64,000 bases of DNA from Microvirga sp. (GCF_014699075.1 NZ_JACXAB010000023.1:1-64000), one strand, 5' to 3'; numbered from the stretch's first letter, positions 9,507 to 17,762 are shown. Numbers and translations are program-made. The notes: a model not told the origin generated them from the letters alone.

Positions 9507-9719
9507 ATGGCAGGCCCCAAGCAACCGAACCAGGACACAGGGCTGGAGAACCTCAGCGTCAACAGCAGCCGCCGCAGCGGTACGAAGGAAGACGGAACCG
9601 GCAACCCCGCCCACCAGAATAGGGAGCACGACCCAACCGAGAGTGCAAAGGTGCCGGATCAGCAGATACCCGTTGAGCAGTCGCCTGGGATCGACGATAC
9701 GGAAGGTCACCCAACCTGA
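9507..9719 (+). CDS. Small hydrophilic, probably disordered protein
   Basis: 70 residues. Start at 9507 (MAGPKQPNQDTG) chosen because GCAGGAGATAGCT lies just upstream. The composition is Pro/Gln/Asn/Glu/Asp-rich without hydrophobic segments, typical of disordered stress-related peptides. An EcfG-like promoter precedes it. No named family. Confidence 0.5.
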   Translation: MAGPKQPNQDTGLENLSVNSSRRSGTKEDGTGNPAHQNREHDPTESAKVPDQQIPVEQSPGIDDTEGHPT

Positions 9720-9821
9720 TCAGGCTCTTTGGTAGCATTCCCTTTTCCCGCGATACGCCCTTCGGGAGTTGGATTAAATTGCCATCAGGCCACAGTATTC
9801 CTTAGCCATAGGATGCAAGGG

Positions 9822-9938
9822 ATGGCGGTTCCCCAGGCAGTTAACTTCCACAGCCGTCCCCGAGGGTCTGCTTGGACTGGCGCTGCGGTCGTTGTGGGGT
9901 CCATTTTCTTGGCACTCGCGCTTCTGGCAACCCTCTAA
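9822..9938 (+). CDS. Possible 38-residue membrane peptide
   Basis: ATG 9822 with AGGATGCAAGGG upstream. The N-terminus MAVPQAVNFHSRPRGSAW is polar, and the C-terminal TGAAVVVGSIFLALALLATL is one membrane span ending at the stop codon, a tail-anchored layout. Too short for a family call. Confidence 0.35.
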   Translation: MAVPQAVNFHSRPRGSAWTGAAVVVGSIFLALALLATL

Positions 9939-9958
9939 TCAGATTGTCAGACGGGGCG

Positions 9959-10159
9959 TCAAACCCCAAGCCGCTGCACCTTATACGCGGCACGGCTCTG
10001 CTCCCGTTCGATGCGCGACAGAGCGACCTCAATGTTGCGGGGCAGGGGTTGCCTGATCACCTCGGCATAGAGGGAGCGCATATCATGAGCAATCCGGCGC
10101 AACAGTTCCGCATCAGGAACAATTAGATGCTGCTTGCCAAGGCCGATCTCGCTTCCCAT
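9959..10159 (-). CDS. NepR-like small anti-sigma protein (putative)
   Basis: 66 residues from ATG 10159 with GGGAGGCGG upstream. The core LLRRIAHDMRSLYAEVIRQPLPRNIEVALSRIE follows the pattern of NepR anti-sigma factors (two helices around 'LR-x-x-Y-x-x-V-x-x-x-P-x-P'), which hold EcfG until PhyR releases it. Neither a phyR nor an ecfG gene is adjacent, so it would be an orphan copy. The longer frame to 10270 has no ribosome site. The call rests on motif resemblance only. Confidence 0.5.
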   Translation of the reverse strand: MGSEIGLGKQHLIVPDAELLRRIAHDMRSLYAEVIRQPLPRNIEVALSRIEREQSRAAYKVQRLGV

Positions 10160-10328
10160 CGCCGCCTCCCAACCTGCTGCCTCTCCTGATTGGAAGCCGC
10201 GATTCGGCTGAGAAAGGGGCGAGTAGGGAGCCGTTAACCATAATTTTCTTGGCCTGTGGAATGTGGGCACAACTGCCTGTTTGCACGTTATCGGTGCTTG
10301 CTGGTCTGGGCTGCAACCGAACCCTTCT

Positions 10329-11040
10329 TCAGTCCGATCTGAATGAGAACAAGACTCCTTGGTGTCGGGGGGATTGGCTGAAACGGACCTCCGCTACCAT
10401 CGCTCCCCACACATTTTCGGCGGGAGCACCTATTTCCTTAAATGCACCAGTTAAGGCATCGAGACGCCCTACGATCTTGAGCGTCTTATCCGGGTTGACG
10501 ATCACGTGCTCGACGAGTTCACGGACGATTAATGAGTATGGGTCATCGGCATGAGCACCTTGCTCCAATAGCGGCTGGAGCCTCCCCAGGATGTCGATAT
10601 GTCGCTTAATCAAAGTAGGGTGGGACTCGATCTTAAGGTCCGGGGCCTGTTCCTCCAGGGCCTCAAGCCTAGCTTCTAGCTGATCCCTTTCAGCCGCCGC
10701 CGCCTTGATCTTCTTGTCTAAGACCCGCTGATCGCCCTGGCCATCGAGCATCATTTCGGTAGCGCGATCAATCGTGCGGTGAAGCTCACCGAGCCGCCGC
10801 CCAACCTTGGAGAGCTCGCTGATGGACGCTCCCATTAGCCGCCGACGCTCCTTCTGGTACTCGTCAACGAACTTCTGGACGCGCTCCGGTTTCTGCAAAG
10901 CCCCTCGGAGAAGGGCCAGTACCTCTTGCTCGATAGTGTCAAGATAGTGCGTCTTCGGGTCCGGACAGGTTCCGGATTCGGCATGGTTCGTGCATTGGAT
11001 TCGTACTCGCCCGCTCCGGTCCTTTCCGTTGCTAACTTCT
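10329..11040 (-). pseudogene. Large serine recombinase, C-terminal remnant
   Basis: The open frame contains the rear part of a large serine recombinase: a zinc-ribbon remnant (RIQCTNHAESGTC), then TIEQEVLALLRGAL, a long coiled coil (residues ERRRLMGASISELSKVGRRL through RDQLEARLEALEEQ) and a final domain with VRELVEHVIVNPDKTLKI. The catalytic resolvase domain with its serine is absent; upstream of about 11040 the frame no longer resembles the family and meets the start of the esterase gene. A decayed phage or integrative-element integrase is likely. Confidence 0.7.
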
Positions 11041-11145
11041 GCCTTCAAAGTAATACCGGGAACACCGAGTTCGTGGGCTCGTTGTCGGACATTGGCCGAC
11101 GTTAACAGAGGTTGATCTCGGCAGCTTCCACCAAAGGACTCCGAC

Positions 11146-12345
11146 ATGGCCATAACCCGAGAGGCGGCTCTCGCCGCTGTATCTCTGCTTGCCCTTGCAA
11201 GCTCCCTGGCACTCAGTTCCGTGGCCATCGCGCAGCAGAACCAATCTCAGTCCTCCCCTGCTGCGCCAGCGATGCAGATGGACAATACGGCTCTTCAAGG
11301 AGCCGCCAGGATGGACGACTCTGGCACCATGAAGCGCGCCGACAACGACATGGGCCGTGTCATCGCCAAGCTTCAGGAACTCGGCGCTAAGCCCCTCGGC
11401 ACCCAATCTGTTGAAGAAACCCGGAAAGGCCCGACTCCTGCTGATGCTGTCAAAGCCCTTCTGAAGGATGAGGGTAAGGACCCGGATGCCCTAATGGCGC
11501 AGATGAAGGTAGCCAAGCAGGACATTACCTACTCAGGACCTTCGGGCGATCTGCCTGCGCGCGTCTACAAGCCGGAAGCTGCTCAGGGTCCACTGCCAGT
11601 GGTGGTCTTCTATCATGGTGGTGGATGGGTCATTGCGGACATCAACACCTATGAAGCCTCTGCGATGGCTCTCGCCAAGAAAGCCAATGCTATGGTGGTG
11701 TCTGTTGAGTATCGCCATGCACCAGAGCACAAATTTCCGGCTGCCCATGAGGACGCCATTGCAGCCTACTCTTGGGTGCTTAAGAACGCTCAATCGTTTG
11801 GTGGTGATCCCACCCATGTTGCAGTGGCAGGCGAGTCAGCAGGCGGTAATCTTGCTGCCAACGTTGCAATTGCAGCCCGCGAGGGCAAGTTTCAGCAACC
11901 TGCCCATATGCTCCTCATCTACCCTGTGGCAGGCACTGACATGACCACCGCCTCCTACAAAGAGAATGCAAACGCGATCCCGCTAAGCAAGCAGGCAATG
12001 GAGTGGTTCGCGAAGAACACGGTCAAGTCTGAGGCCGACCTAAAGGACCCGAGGCTCAACCTCGTTCAGGCGAACCTGAAGAACCTGCCAGATGCGACCG
12101 TTATTACGGCAGAGATTGATCCGCTCATGTCTGAGGGAAAAACGTTGTCTGAGAAGCTGAAGGCGGCAGGCTCAAAGGTTACTTATCAGAACTATGAGGG
12201 TGCAACCCATGAGTTTTTCGGTATGGCTCCCGCCGTTGCGGATGCTGACAAGGCGCAAGACCTTGCGGCTCGTGAACTGAAAGAGGCATTCTCCGTCAAG
12301 GCCACGGGCTCGACAGGCACCCGTTCCGGCGAGATAAAGAAGTAA
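11146..12345 (+). CDS. Secreted alpha/beta hydrolase (HSL-type esterase/lipase)
   Basis: 399 residues. An N-terminal signal peptide (residues 4-30, ending SVAIAQ) sends it to the periplasm. After a ~100-residue linker comes an alpha/beta-hydrolase_3 domain: oxyanion-hole motif HGGGW at 157-161, nucleophile motif GESAGGN (Ser231), acid in EIDPLMSEG (Asp325) and histidine in GATHEFFG (His355). These are hallmarks of the hormone-sensitive-lipase family of short-chain esterases/acetylhydrolases. The N-terminal Gln/Ser/Ala-rich extension is not part of the usual domain. It stands alone, followed by a candidate sRNA. Confidence 0.88.
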   Translation: MAITREAALAAVSLLALASSLALSSVAIAQQNQSQSSPAAPAMQMDNTALQGAARMDDSGTMKRADNDMGRVIAKLQELGAKPLGTQSVEETRKGPTPADAVKALLKDEGKDPDALMAQMKVAKQDITYSGPSGDLPARVYKPEAAQGPLPVVVFYHGGGWVIADINTYEASAMALAKKANAMVVSVEYRHAPEHKFPAAHEDAIAAYSWVLKNAQSFGGDPTHVAVAGESAGGNLAANVAIAAREGKFQQPAHMLLIYPVAGTDMTTASYKENANAIPLSKQAMEWFAKNTVKSEADLKDPRLNLVQANLKNLPDATVITAEIDPLMSEGKTLSEKLKAAGSKVTYQNYEGATHEFFGMAPAVADADKAQDLAARELKEAFSVKATGSTGTRSGEIKK

Positions 12346-12469
12346 TACATATACCCAGGGAGCGATCACACTCCGCATCTTCAAATTGATACGAGTCTAT
12401 GCGCGAAACAATCCAGCAAGAAAACTTACGGAATTCTGGAACCTGTTGGGTTTCTCCGGATTGTGAACA

Positions 12470-12578
12470 CATGCGGACCCGTCATATCCCCCGCATTCCC
12501 CTTGTGCGACGGGTCTAAGACTTACGAGATGTACATTTCTCGAGCCCGGCGCTTGGCAAAAGCAGCCGGGTTTTTTTT
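12470..12578 (+). ncRNA. Candidate trans-acting small RNA with rho-independent terminator
   Basis: In a 520-bp gap with no gene, GACCCGTC (12476-12483) pairs with GACGGGTC (12508-12515), leaving a C-rich loop (ATCCCCCGCATTCCCC), and a strong terminator follows at 12545-12578. C-rich single-stranded loops in hairpins are how several alphaproteobacterial sRNAs target ribosome sites. A GGAAC at 12439-12443 lies about 30 bp upstream but lacks a good CGTT partner. The exact 5' end is a guess and no Rfam family could be assigned. Confidence 0.45.
12545..12578 (+). terminator. Rho-independent terminator
   Basis: CCCGGC (12545-12550), 14-nt loop, GCCGGG (12565-12570), then eight T's (12571-12578). 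It is 200 bp beyond the esterase stop codon, so it more probably ends the candidate sRNA than the esterase mRNA. Confidence 0.8.
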
Positions 12579-12866
12579 GACCTCATATGGCATTGTGCCA
12601 ACTGTGAACAGAACGTCCAGTCGGCTGGACCTTTGGGATCAGCCCTTTCCACCACGTATGATCGTGAGCTTTCGCATCATAGGCAGGCGGTCCGGGGGAG
12701 GGCGGCTGGTCCTTTCAACGTCGGTGAACTGGGCCGTGCACTTGGGATCGTGTTGGTTCAGTGGAGAGTTCCTTCCCAAACGCAGCCGCTCTGCGGAACG
12801 TCAATTGGTCTGCCTTGATTAGTATCCAGACGGGAACATCCGCCCCAAGCGCCGTGGAGACCTAAA

Positions 12867-13061
12867 TTGAACATTGTCCGCGTCATTTTAGCGATCCTGC
12901 TGCCGCCCGTAGGGGTTCTGCTTACGGTCGGCTTAGGTCTGCATTTCTGGATCAACATCCTGCTGACGATCTTTGGGTACATCCCCGGCATCGTCCATGC
13001 AGTCTGGATTATCTCCTCGCGGGCGAAGGAGCGCGAGTTAAGAGATGTCCGCTATAGGTGA
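12867..13061 (+). CDS. Pmp3/YqaE-family small membrane protein
   Basis: 64 residues with a TTG start (12867) after GGAGACC. Two membrane helices: residues 3-28 (VRVILAILLPPVGVLLTVGLGLHF) and 30-50 (NILLTIFGYIPGIVHAVWII). The LPPVGV and GYIPGIVHA motifs are diagnostic of the UPF0057/Pmp3 proteolipid family, which is linked to salt, cold and membrane stress. A GGAAC with a CGTG 15 bp later stands just upstream, possibly a weak EcfG promoter. Confidence 0.88.
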   Translation: MNIVRVILAILLPPVGVLLTVGLGLHFWINILLTIFGYIPGIVHAVWIISSRAKERELRDVRYR

Positions 13062-13102
13062 GGGGCGGCATCAGACCTCCCTTGCTACGACATTAACCTG
13101 CT

Positions 13103-13288
13103 TCAGGCTGTGAACACCCAGACCAGCATCTGAATCGCGCCAACGACGATCAGGGTAAAACCAGCCACACGGGTGGTCGTGGCCGTCTTACGGCGCGCGT
13201 CAGGGGTATTCTCCCCCATGAGCAGGATGTAGGAGCGAGCAATGGCAGCAAGGCCGATGACCGTCCACATGACGGATAGATAGAGCAT
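13103..13288 (-). CDS. Small two-TM membrane protein, unknown
   Basis: 61 residues. Helices at 2-24 (LYLSVMWTVIGLAAIARSYILLM) and 40-60 (VAGFTLIVVGAIQMLVWVFTA) with a basic loop (PDARRKTATTTR). Convergent with the Pmp3-like gene. No family recognised; the clean hydropathy pattern supports a real gene. Confidence 0.5.
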   Translation of the reverse strand: MLYLSVMWTVIGLAAIARSYILLMGENTPDARRKTATTTRVAGFTLIVVGAIQMLVWVFTA

Positions 13289-13506
13289 TGGACATCCCCG
13301 TTACCGTTGTTCCCTTCTCTATCACGAACATGAAAAACTTGTTCGGCTTCGTCTGAGTGTTCTTCAGAACGGGCATGGGAGCCATAAGCCAGAGCATCAT
13401 AGTTCCTTCGTTGGCTCCCGTGCGATGAACTCCCCACGCTCGGTGACCGTGTTGAAGGATCTTTCCGGCACCGGGTCATATGCACCCGTTAGCGTTTTAT
13501 GCCGCA

Positions 13507-13531
13507 GGAACAGCTCAACTCACTGCACGTT
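13507..13531 (+). promoter_or_regulatory. EcfG-type general stress promoter of the csbD-like gene
   Basis: GGAAC (13507-13511), 16-bp spacer, CGTT (13528-13531), an exact match to the sigma-EcfG consensus, ending 24 bp before the CsbD-like start codon. This fits the known stress control of CsbD proteins. Confidence 0.7.
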
Positions 13532-13555
13532 GAATCAGCAACTGAGGAGAAAGTT

Positions 13556-13744
13556 ATGGTTGATAAAAATCGCGTTGACGGTTCCGCCAAGAACATCGGT
13601 GGCAAAGTCAAGGAAGGTATCGGTAATGTGACCGGTGACTCCAAGATGCAACCCGAAGGCAAGGCAGATCAGGCCGAAGGTAAGATCCAGAACACCATCG
13701 GCGGCATCAAGGATTCCGTCAAAAACGCTTTCAAGAAGGATTGA
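13556..13744 (+). CDS. CsbD family stress-response protein
   Basis: 62 residues, start at 13556 behind TGAGGAGAAAG. The sequence MVDKNRVDGSAKNIGGKVKEG, then IGNVTGDSKMQPEGKADQAEGKIQ and GGIKDSVKNAF, is a textbook CsbD-like protein (hydrophilic, Lys/Gly-rich, low-structure), accumulated under general stress. A consensus EcfG promoter lies directly upstream and a terminator directly downstream, so it forms a single-gene transcript. Confidence 0.92.
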   Translation: MVDKNRVDGSAKNIGGKVKEGIGNVTGDSKMQPEGKADQAEGKIQNTIGGIKDSVKNAFKKD

Positions 13745-13745
13745 G

Positions 13746-13770
13746 GAAGGGGCCAACCCCCTTCTTACTT
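13746..13770 (+). terminator. Terminator of the csbD-like gene
   Basis: GAAGGGG (13746-13752), short loop, CCCCTTC (13758-13764), then TTACTT. Starts 2 bp after the stop codon. Confidence 0.65.
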
Positions 13771-13927
13771 ATGTGTCATGAACCCTAGTAAAGGATGCTG
13801 CCTCTCCCAGGTGCTTGACTATAGAAGAGCTATTCGGGACCTCTGACCCAACGTAATCCAGATGGTACGGGAACCTTCCTGGCAGCCAAGTATTGCGCCA
13901 GTATCTTCGCACTAGAGGAGGCTTGCT

Positions 13928-14143
13928 ATGGCTGACACGACTGGCACTAAAGACGCCACCTACAATCTCGTTAGCGTCCTATACCATGCTCTCCAAGGAG
14001 CAGACCTGTACGAGCAGTATGCCAGCGATGCTGGAGGCGATCAGGATCTCGCCTCCTTCTTCCGCGAAGCTCAACAGCAAGAAAAGCAGCGGGCTGACCG
14101 CGCTAAGCAACTCTTGGCTAAGCGTCTCCAGCAGAGCGGCTAG
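13928..14143 (+). CDS. Small helical protein, unknown
   Basis: 71 residues with GAGGAGG before the ATG at 13928. The sequence TYNLVSVLYHALQGADLYEQYASDA and DLASFFREAQQQEKQRADRAKQLLAKRL gives two long amphipathic helices, like half of a ferritin-like bundle. A GGAAC at 13870-13874 lies 50 bp upstream without a clear CGTT. Possibly another general-stress peptide. Confidence 0.6.
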   Translation: MADTTGTKDATYNLVSVLYHALQGADLYEQYASDAGGDQDLASFFREAQQQEKQRADRAKQLLAKRLQQSG

Positions 14144-14210
14144 TCTCTACGAGGCTGCGCCTCTCTGATCCGCAAGGTTTTGGACAGGTTATTGCCCCTT
14201 TCAAAATCAA

Positions 14211-14236
14211 GCTCCTCACGCACCCGAGTGAGGAGC
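14211..14236. terminator. Terminator-like hairpin
   Basis: GCTCCTCAC (14211-14219), 8-nt loop, GTGAGGAGC (14228-14236): a perfect 9-bp stem about 70 bp after the preceding small gene. No T-tract. Confidence 0.45.
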
Positions 14237-14332
14237 ACACTCGTGAAAGATTGTCAGCCTCCGAGCGCCGGTAGCGGTTGTGCGATGCAGTGCTCAGAGT
14301 TCGTTTATCTTGCTGGTGCGGAGGAAAATCCA

Positions 14333-14674
14333 ATGAAGAGCATTCCCGCCTTGGTCTTCCTGTTTGTGTCCTCAGTCGCTTATGCGCAGACCACCGGGAC
14401 GCCAGCGACCACGACACCGCCTCCAGCGACGGATGCTGGCGGTGGGCTAGGCTGGCTGTGGCTTCTGGTGCTGCTGGCGATTATCGGTGCTGCGATCTGG
14501 TATTTCATGAAGAAGAAACAAGGCGCGACAACAGCCTCCGGTGTGGCTGGAGTGAACCGGACGGCAGCGGGAACGACCGCAGAATCGACAACGACGGGAA
14601 CAACCGGCTCATCGAACCCGCCCGCAGGTCCCAATGTTTACCCTGCCAAAGACTCCAAAGATCTCAAACGCTAA
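14333..14674 (+). CDS. Membrane-anchored protein with low-complexity Thr/Gly tail
   Basis: 113 residues, start at 14333 behind CGGAGGAAA. Signal peptide (residues 1-19, ...SSVAYAQ), a Thr/Pro-rich segment, one membrane helix (residues 39-61, GWLWLLVLLAIIGAAIWYFM), a KKK stop-transfer, then a cytoplasmic Thr/Gly/Ser-rich tail. The layout is that of a small type I membrane protein. No family recognised. Confidence 0.6.
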   Translation: MKSIPALVFLFVSSVAYAQTTGTPATTTPPPATDAGGGLGWLWLLVLLAIIGAAIWYFMKKKQGATTASGVAGVNRTAAGTTAESTTTGTTGSSNPPAGPNVYPAKDSKDLKR

Positions 14675-14679
14675 GCCCA

Positions 14680-15123
14680 ACGAGTCCGCATCCGCCTTGT
14701 GATGGGTTTGATGTGGGCTCGATCCATGAGGCGCGAAGGAGCCACATGGCCGGTCGGCCTTGGCTTGCTCGATCCTGTTCTGGCGCGAGGACACGAAGTT
14801 CCACCAGATGTGCCGTGGTCCCAAGGGTTCCCCGCCCAGCAGCATAACCGTCGAGGCCTCAAGCGCCGTCAGAACCGGATCCGAGCGTCCGGCGAAGACC
14901 AGCATCTGCCCTGGGCCATAGTCCCACCCGTCCGCTTCCACGCGCCCTGCGACTACGTAAGCGGCTCTTTCTGGATACTCGCTCGGGATGCCGATCCGAC
15001 CGCCAGGTTGCAATTCACCATGGACATAGAACAGGGGAGATTGAGTCCTGACCGGGTTGGTCAGCCCGAAGGCCTGTCCGGCAATCAGCCGAGCCGACAT
15101 ACCCGCTTCCCCGAACACCCCAT
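14680..15123 (-). pseudogene. Pirin family protein, internal/C-terminal fragment
   Basis: Minus-strand reading gives LIAGQAFGLTNPVRTQSPLF, VHGELQPGGRIGIPSEYPER, a second cupin strand run (YGPGQMLVFAGRSDPVLTALEAS) and PLGPRHIWWNFVSSRQNRIEQAKAD, i.e. the second cupin domain of pirin (the first, metal-binding half is missing). After AKAD the frame is lost; the expected end (DxxxFIPLP-like, here DRAHIKPIT) continues in another frame. Truncated and frameshifted. Confidence 0.7.
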
Positions 15124-15440
15124 GTTCACGCGGAGCGGCGAGAGTTCGAGGGCAAGGCCACGTCGCAAGCCTTCTAGCGCTGCGTTGATCGCACCCTGCA
15201 GGACGGAAGTTTCCGAGGGTCGTTCAGCAAGGTAGCCGGAGATGAAGGTGAGCGAACCACGATCCGCAATCCTTGCTGCGCGCGCGATCCGGTATGCTCC
15301 CCAGAACTTGCTTTCCATGGCTTGGCGGGCGTCCTCCAGTGATAACGTCCTAACAGGCCCATATGGAGTCTGCGCGGCTGAGACGACGATATGGTCGAAA
15401 GGTGGGTGGCTCGTGAAGAAGGCGCGCTGGCGCACTTCTC
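15124..15440 (-). pseudogene. SDR family oxidoreductase, middle fragment
   Basis: The fragment reads PPFDHIVVSAAQTPYGPV, SLEDARQAMESKFWGAYRIA, GSLTFISGYLAERPSETS and NAALEGLRRGLALELSPLRVN, corresponding to the NNAG-like strand through the 'RVN' strand of a short-chain dehydrogenase. It lacks the N-terminal TGxxxGxG and stops exactly after RVN, where pirin sequence begins. The active-site YxxxK region is not canonical. Confidence 0.65.
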
Positions 15441-15447
15441 GAGCACG

Positions 15448-15888
15448 GTAGGCATCGACTTCTCGAAACAGGATCTTGATGAGCCGCTTCAGTACCAGAA
15501 GACGGATGCGATGGCGTCGATGCTCGAGGCCTTCACCCGCGACACCTCGCAGGTTTGGACCTTGCGCAAGATCTTCGACAAGGGTCTCGGCGCCCGCAAC
15601 CCGCCTCTGGTTGGCTCCGCCGAGGAGATCGCTGATGAGCTTCAGTCCTGGGTCGAAGAGACCGGCGTGGACGGCTTCAACATCAGCCGCGTGGTGACGC
15701 CGGAGACGCTGGAGGATTTTGTTGACCTCGTCGTGCCGATCCTGCAGGAGCGCGGGATTTACAAGCGGGACTATGCTGAGGGCACGTTGCGCGAGAAGCT
15801 GTTCGGCCCGGGACAGGCGCTCCTGCCTGACACACATCCGGGCGCTTCCTATCGCAGGCTCAGGCAGAGCCTGGATGCGGCCGAGTAG
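15448..15888 (+). pseudogene. LLM-class flavin-dependent monooxygenase, C-terminal fragment
   Basis: VGIDFSKQDLDEPLQY, then ARNPPLVGSAEEIADELQSW, GVDGFNISRVVTPETLEDFVDLVVPILQERG and LREKLFG form the C-terminal third of NtaA/SnaA/DszA-type monooxygenases. The N-terminal two thirds (FMN barrel) are missing. It ends 11 bp before a flavin reductase fragment, the usual two-component partner. Confidence 0.75.
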
Positions 15889-15899
15889 CCGCCACCGGG

Positions 15900-16164
15900 A
15901 TGCAAGGGCAACGCGAGACAGCCATGGTGCCGTCGGATGAGTTCAAGCAGGCCATGCGCCCCTTGGCTGGGGGAGTCACCATCATCGCGACAGAGCACGA
16001 GGGACGCCGGACCGGGTTGGCTGCGACCGCCGTCTGCTCTGTCTCGGCGGATCCGCCAACGGTTCTGATCTGCATCAACGCCGGGGCGAGTGCACATGAG
16101 CCGATCCGGGAGAGCGGGCGCTTCTCCGTCAATCTGCTCGCACGTGGTCAGGACGACATCGCAA
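15900..16164 (+). pseudogene. Flavin reductase-like protein, cut by IS6 element
   Basis: Residues MVPSDEFKQAMRPLAGGVTI, the LAATAVCSVSADPPTVLICIN block and SGRFSVNLLARGQDDIARL are the N-terminal half of the flavin reductase-like (FMN-binding split barrel) domain. The frame is interrupted at 16165 by the left inverted repeat of an IS6-family element; the C-terminal half was not found on the far side. Remnant partner of the LLM monooxygenase. Confidence 0.75.
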
Positions 16165-16990
16165 GGCTCTGTCGCAAACCTTTTGTTTCAGAGTTTCAGT
16201 TACTGCTCCCTCGGTTTAGGGACGGAGTGGCGGCGTGTTCAAGGGCAGACATTTTGATCGATCGGTGATCCTGCTCTGCATTCGGTGGTATCTGGCTTAC
16301 AATCTCAGCCTGAGAAACCTAGAGGAGATGATGGCTGAGCGCGGAATCTCGGTCGACCATGCGACCATTCACAGATGGGTTGCCCGGTACTCGCCCGAAC
16401 TTCTGAGGCGCTTCAACGCACGCAAGCGAGCCGTGACCGGAAAGTGGCACGTCGACGAGACCTACATCAAGGTGAGAGGCCGCTGGATGTACCTTTACCG
16501 GGCGATCGACAGCAACGGCGACACGGTCGAGTTCTGGTTCAGCGAGCGACGGGACCTCCTTGCGGCCAAGCGGTTTCTGCGCAAGGCTCTCAAGCGCCAC
16601 GGTCGGCCCGAGCGGATCGTCATCGACGGCAGCCAGACCAACCGGGAGGCGATCCTGTCGTGTGACGCCGAGAGCCGGCTGCAGGACCGTTCAAGACGCA
16701 GGCTCAAACCGATCAGGATCCGGCAGAGTCAATACCTCAATAACCACATCGAGCAGGACCATCGTGCCGTCAAACGCCGCGTACGATCGATGCTCGGCTT
16801 CAAGTCCCTGAACAGCGCTCGTGCTATCTTGGGCGGCATCGAAATGGTACACATGATGAGAAAGGGACAGGCGAGATATGCCTGCGCCCAGCAACCATCA
16901 CTCGCTGAGCAGTTCGAGCGGCTCGTGGCATAGGCGAGTACGAACTGCGCTTAGATCTTTCTGTCCGCAGTCAGAGATTGCGACAGAGCC
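16165..16990 (+). mobile_element. IS6-family (IS26-like) insertion sequence, copy 1
   Basis: 826 bp bounded by GGCTCTGTCGCAAA (16165-16178) and ATTGCGACAGAGCC (16977-16990), 13 of 14 bases inverted. It contains one intact transposase gene. The 8 bases on each side (CATCGCAA and ATCTGGCC) do not match, because the right end abuts a truncated second copy, so this is a rearranged end rather than a simple insertion. Confidence 0.85.
16235..16933 (+). CDS. IS6-family transposase, intact
   Basis: 232 residues with a GTG start. N-terminal HTH region (LRNLEEMMAERGISVDHATIHRW), then the DDE core: Asp in WHVDETYIKV, Asp in ERIVIDGSQTNREAI and Glu in NNHIEQDHRAVKRR. Full family length, and all catalytic residues are present. 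Replicative/cointegrate-type transposition is known for the family. Confidence 0.93.
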   Translation: MFKGRHFDRSVILLCIRWYLAYNLSLRNLEEMMAERGISVDHATIHRWVARYSPELLRRFNARKRAVTGKWHVDETYIKVRGRWMYLYRAIDSNGDTVEFWFSERRDLLAAKRFLRKALKRHGRPERIVIDGSQTNREAILSCDAESRLQDRSRRRLKPIRIRQSQYLNNHIEQDHRAVKRRVRSMLGFKSLNSARAILGGIEMVHMMRKGQARYACAQQPSLAEQFERLVA

Positions 16991-17634
16991 ATCTGGCCTA
17001 CAACCTGAGCCTGAGAAACTTGGAGGAGATGATAGCCGAGCGGGGCATCTCCGTCGATCACGCCACCATCGGGCGCTGGGTCGTCCGCTACTCACCAGAA
17101 TTCCTGGAGCGGTTCAATCGGCGCAAACGTCCCGTCAGCCGCAAATGGCATCTCGATGAGACGTATATTAAGGTGCGCGGGCGGTGGATGTATCTTTACC
17201 GAGCCATCGACACCAAAGGCGACAGGGTCGAATTCTGGTTCAGCGAGCGGCGCAATCTGGCTGCCGCCAAACGGTTCTTGAGCAAGGCTCTCAAACGGCA
17301 TGGCCGTCCCGAGCGGATCGTGATCGACGGCAGCCAAACCAACCGCGAGGCAATCCTGTCATGTGACGCGACGAGCCGGCTGCAGGACCGATCACGACGG
17401 GAGTTGAAGCCGATCCGTATCTGGCAAAGTCGCCACTTGAACAATCGCATTGAGCAGGATCACCGCGCCGTGAAAAGGCGGGTTCGCCCAATGCTCGGGT
17501 TCAAATCAGTGTTTAGTGCTCGTGCGATCATTGGCGGCATCGAGATGGTCCACATGATGCGGAAGGGCCAGGCGAAGTATGCCTCCAATCCAGGCCTTTC
17601 GCTTGCGGAGCAGTTCGAGATGCTCGCCGCATAA
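16991..17634 (+). pseudogene. IS6-family transposase, N-terminally truncated
   Basis: Open from HLAYNLSLRNLEEMIAERGI to the usual C-terminus (SLAEQFEMLAA). An ATG supplied by the terminal repeat of copy 1 (16978) keeps a 218-codon open frame. The DDE residues remain (DETYIKV, VIDGSQTN, IEQDHRAVKRR), but the first ~20 residues (MFKGRHFDRSVILL in the intact copy) are lost. Confidence 0.8.
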
Positions 17635-17692
17635 GCACCTACCGTTCACCCTGGCATCTCTCGTGTCGATTGCCGGAAATTGCGACAGAACC
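16991..17692 (+). mobile_element. IS6-family insertion sequence, copy 2, 5'-truncated
   Basis: Begins abruptly inside the transposase coding region right after the right end of copy 1, and ends with ATTGCGACAGAACC (17679-17692), an imperfect version of the same terminal repeat. The left terminus and about 20 codons are missing. Confidence 0.8.
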
Positions 17693-17762
17693 GGGCAAGT
17701 GCAGCCTGCCCTCCCGGACTTATGACGCAAGACCACAGAAGGCTGTCAGATCCTGCCGCGTC

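Noticed and set aside
12545..12578. Terminator assigned to the esterase gene
   Set aside because: It is 200 bp beyond the stop codon, with another hairpin in between; a separate small transcript explains it better.
15451..15837. Upstream half of the 250-codon minus-strand frame as part of the SDR gene
   Set aside because: Only the part up to about 15440 resembles an SDR; the rest is antisense to the LLM monooxygenase fragment.
16165..16990. IS6 copy 1 as a simple insertion into the flavin reductase gene
   Set aside because: No 8-bp target duplication, and the reductase C-terminus is not found beyond the element; the right end abuts a truncated IS6 copy instead.
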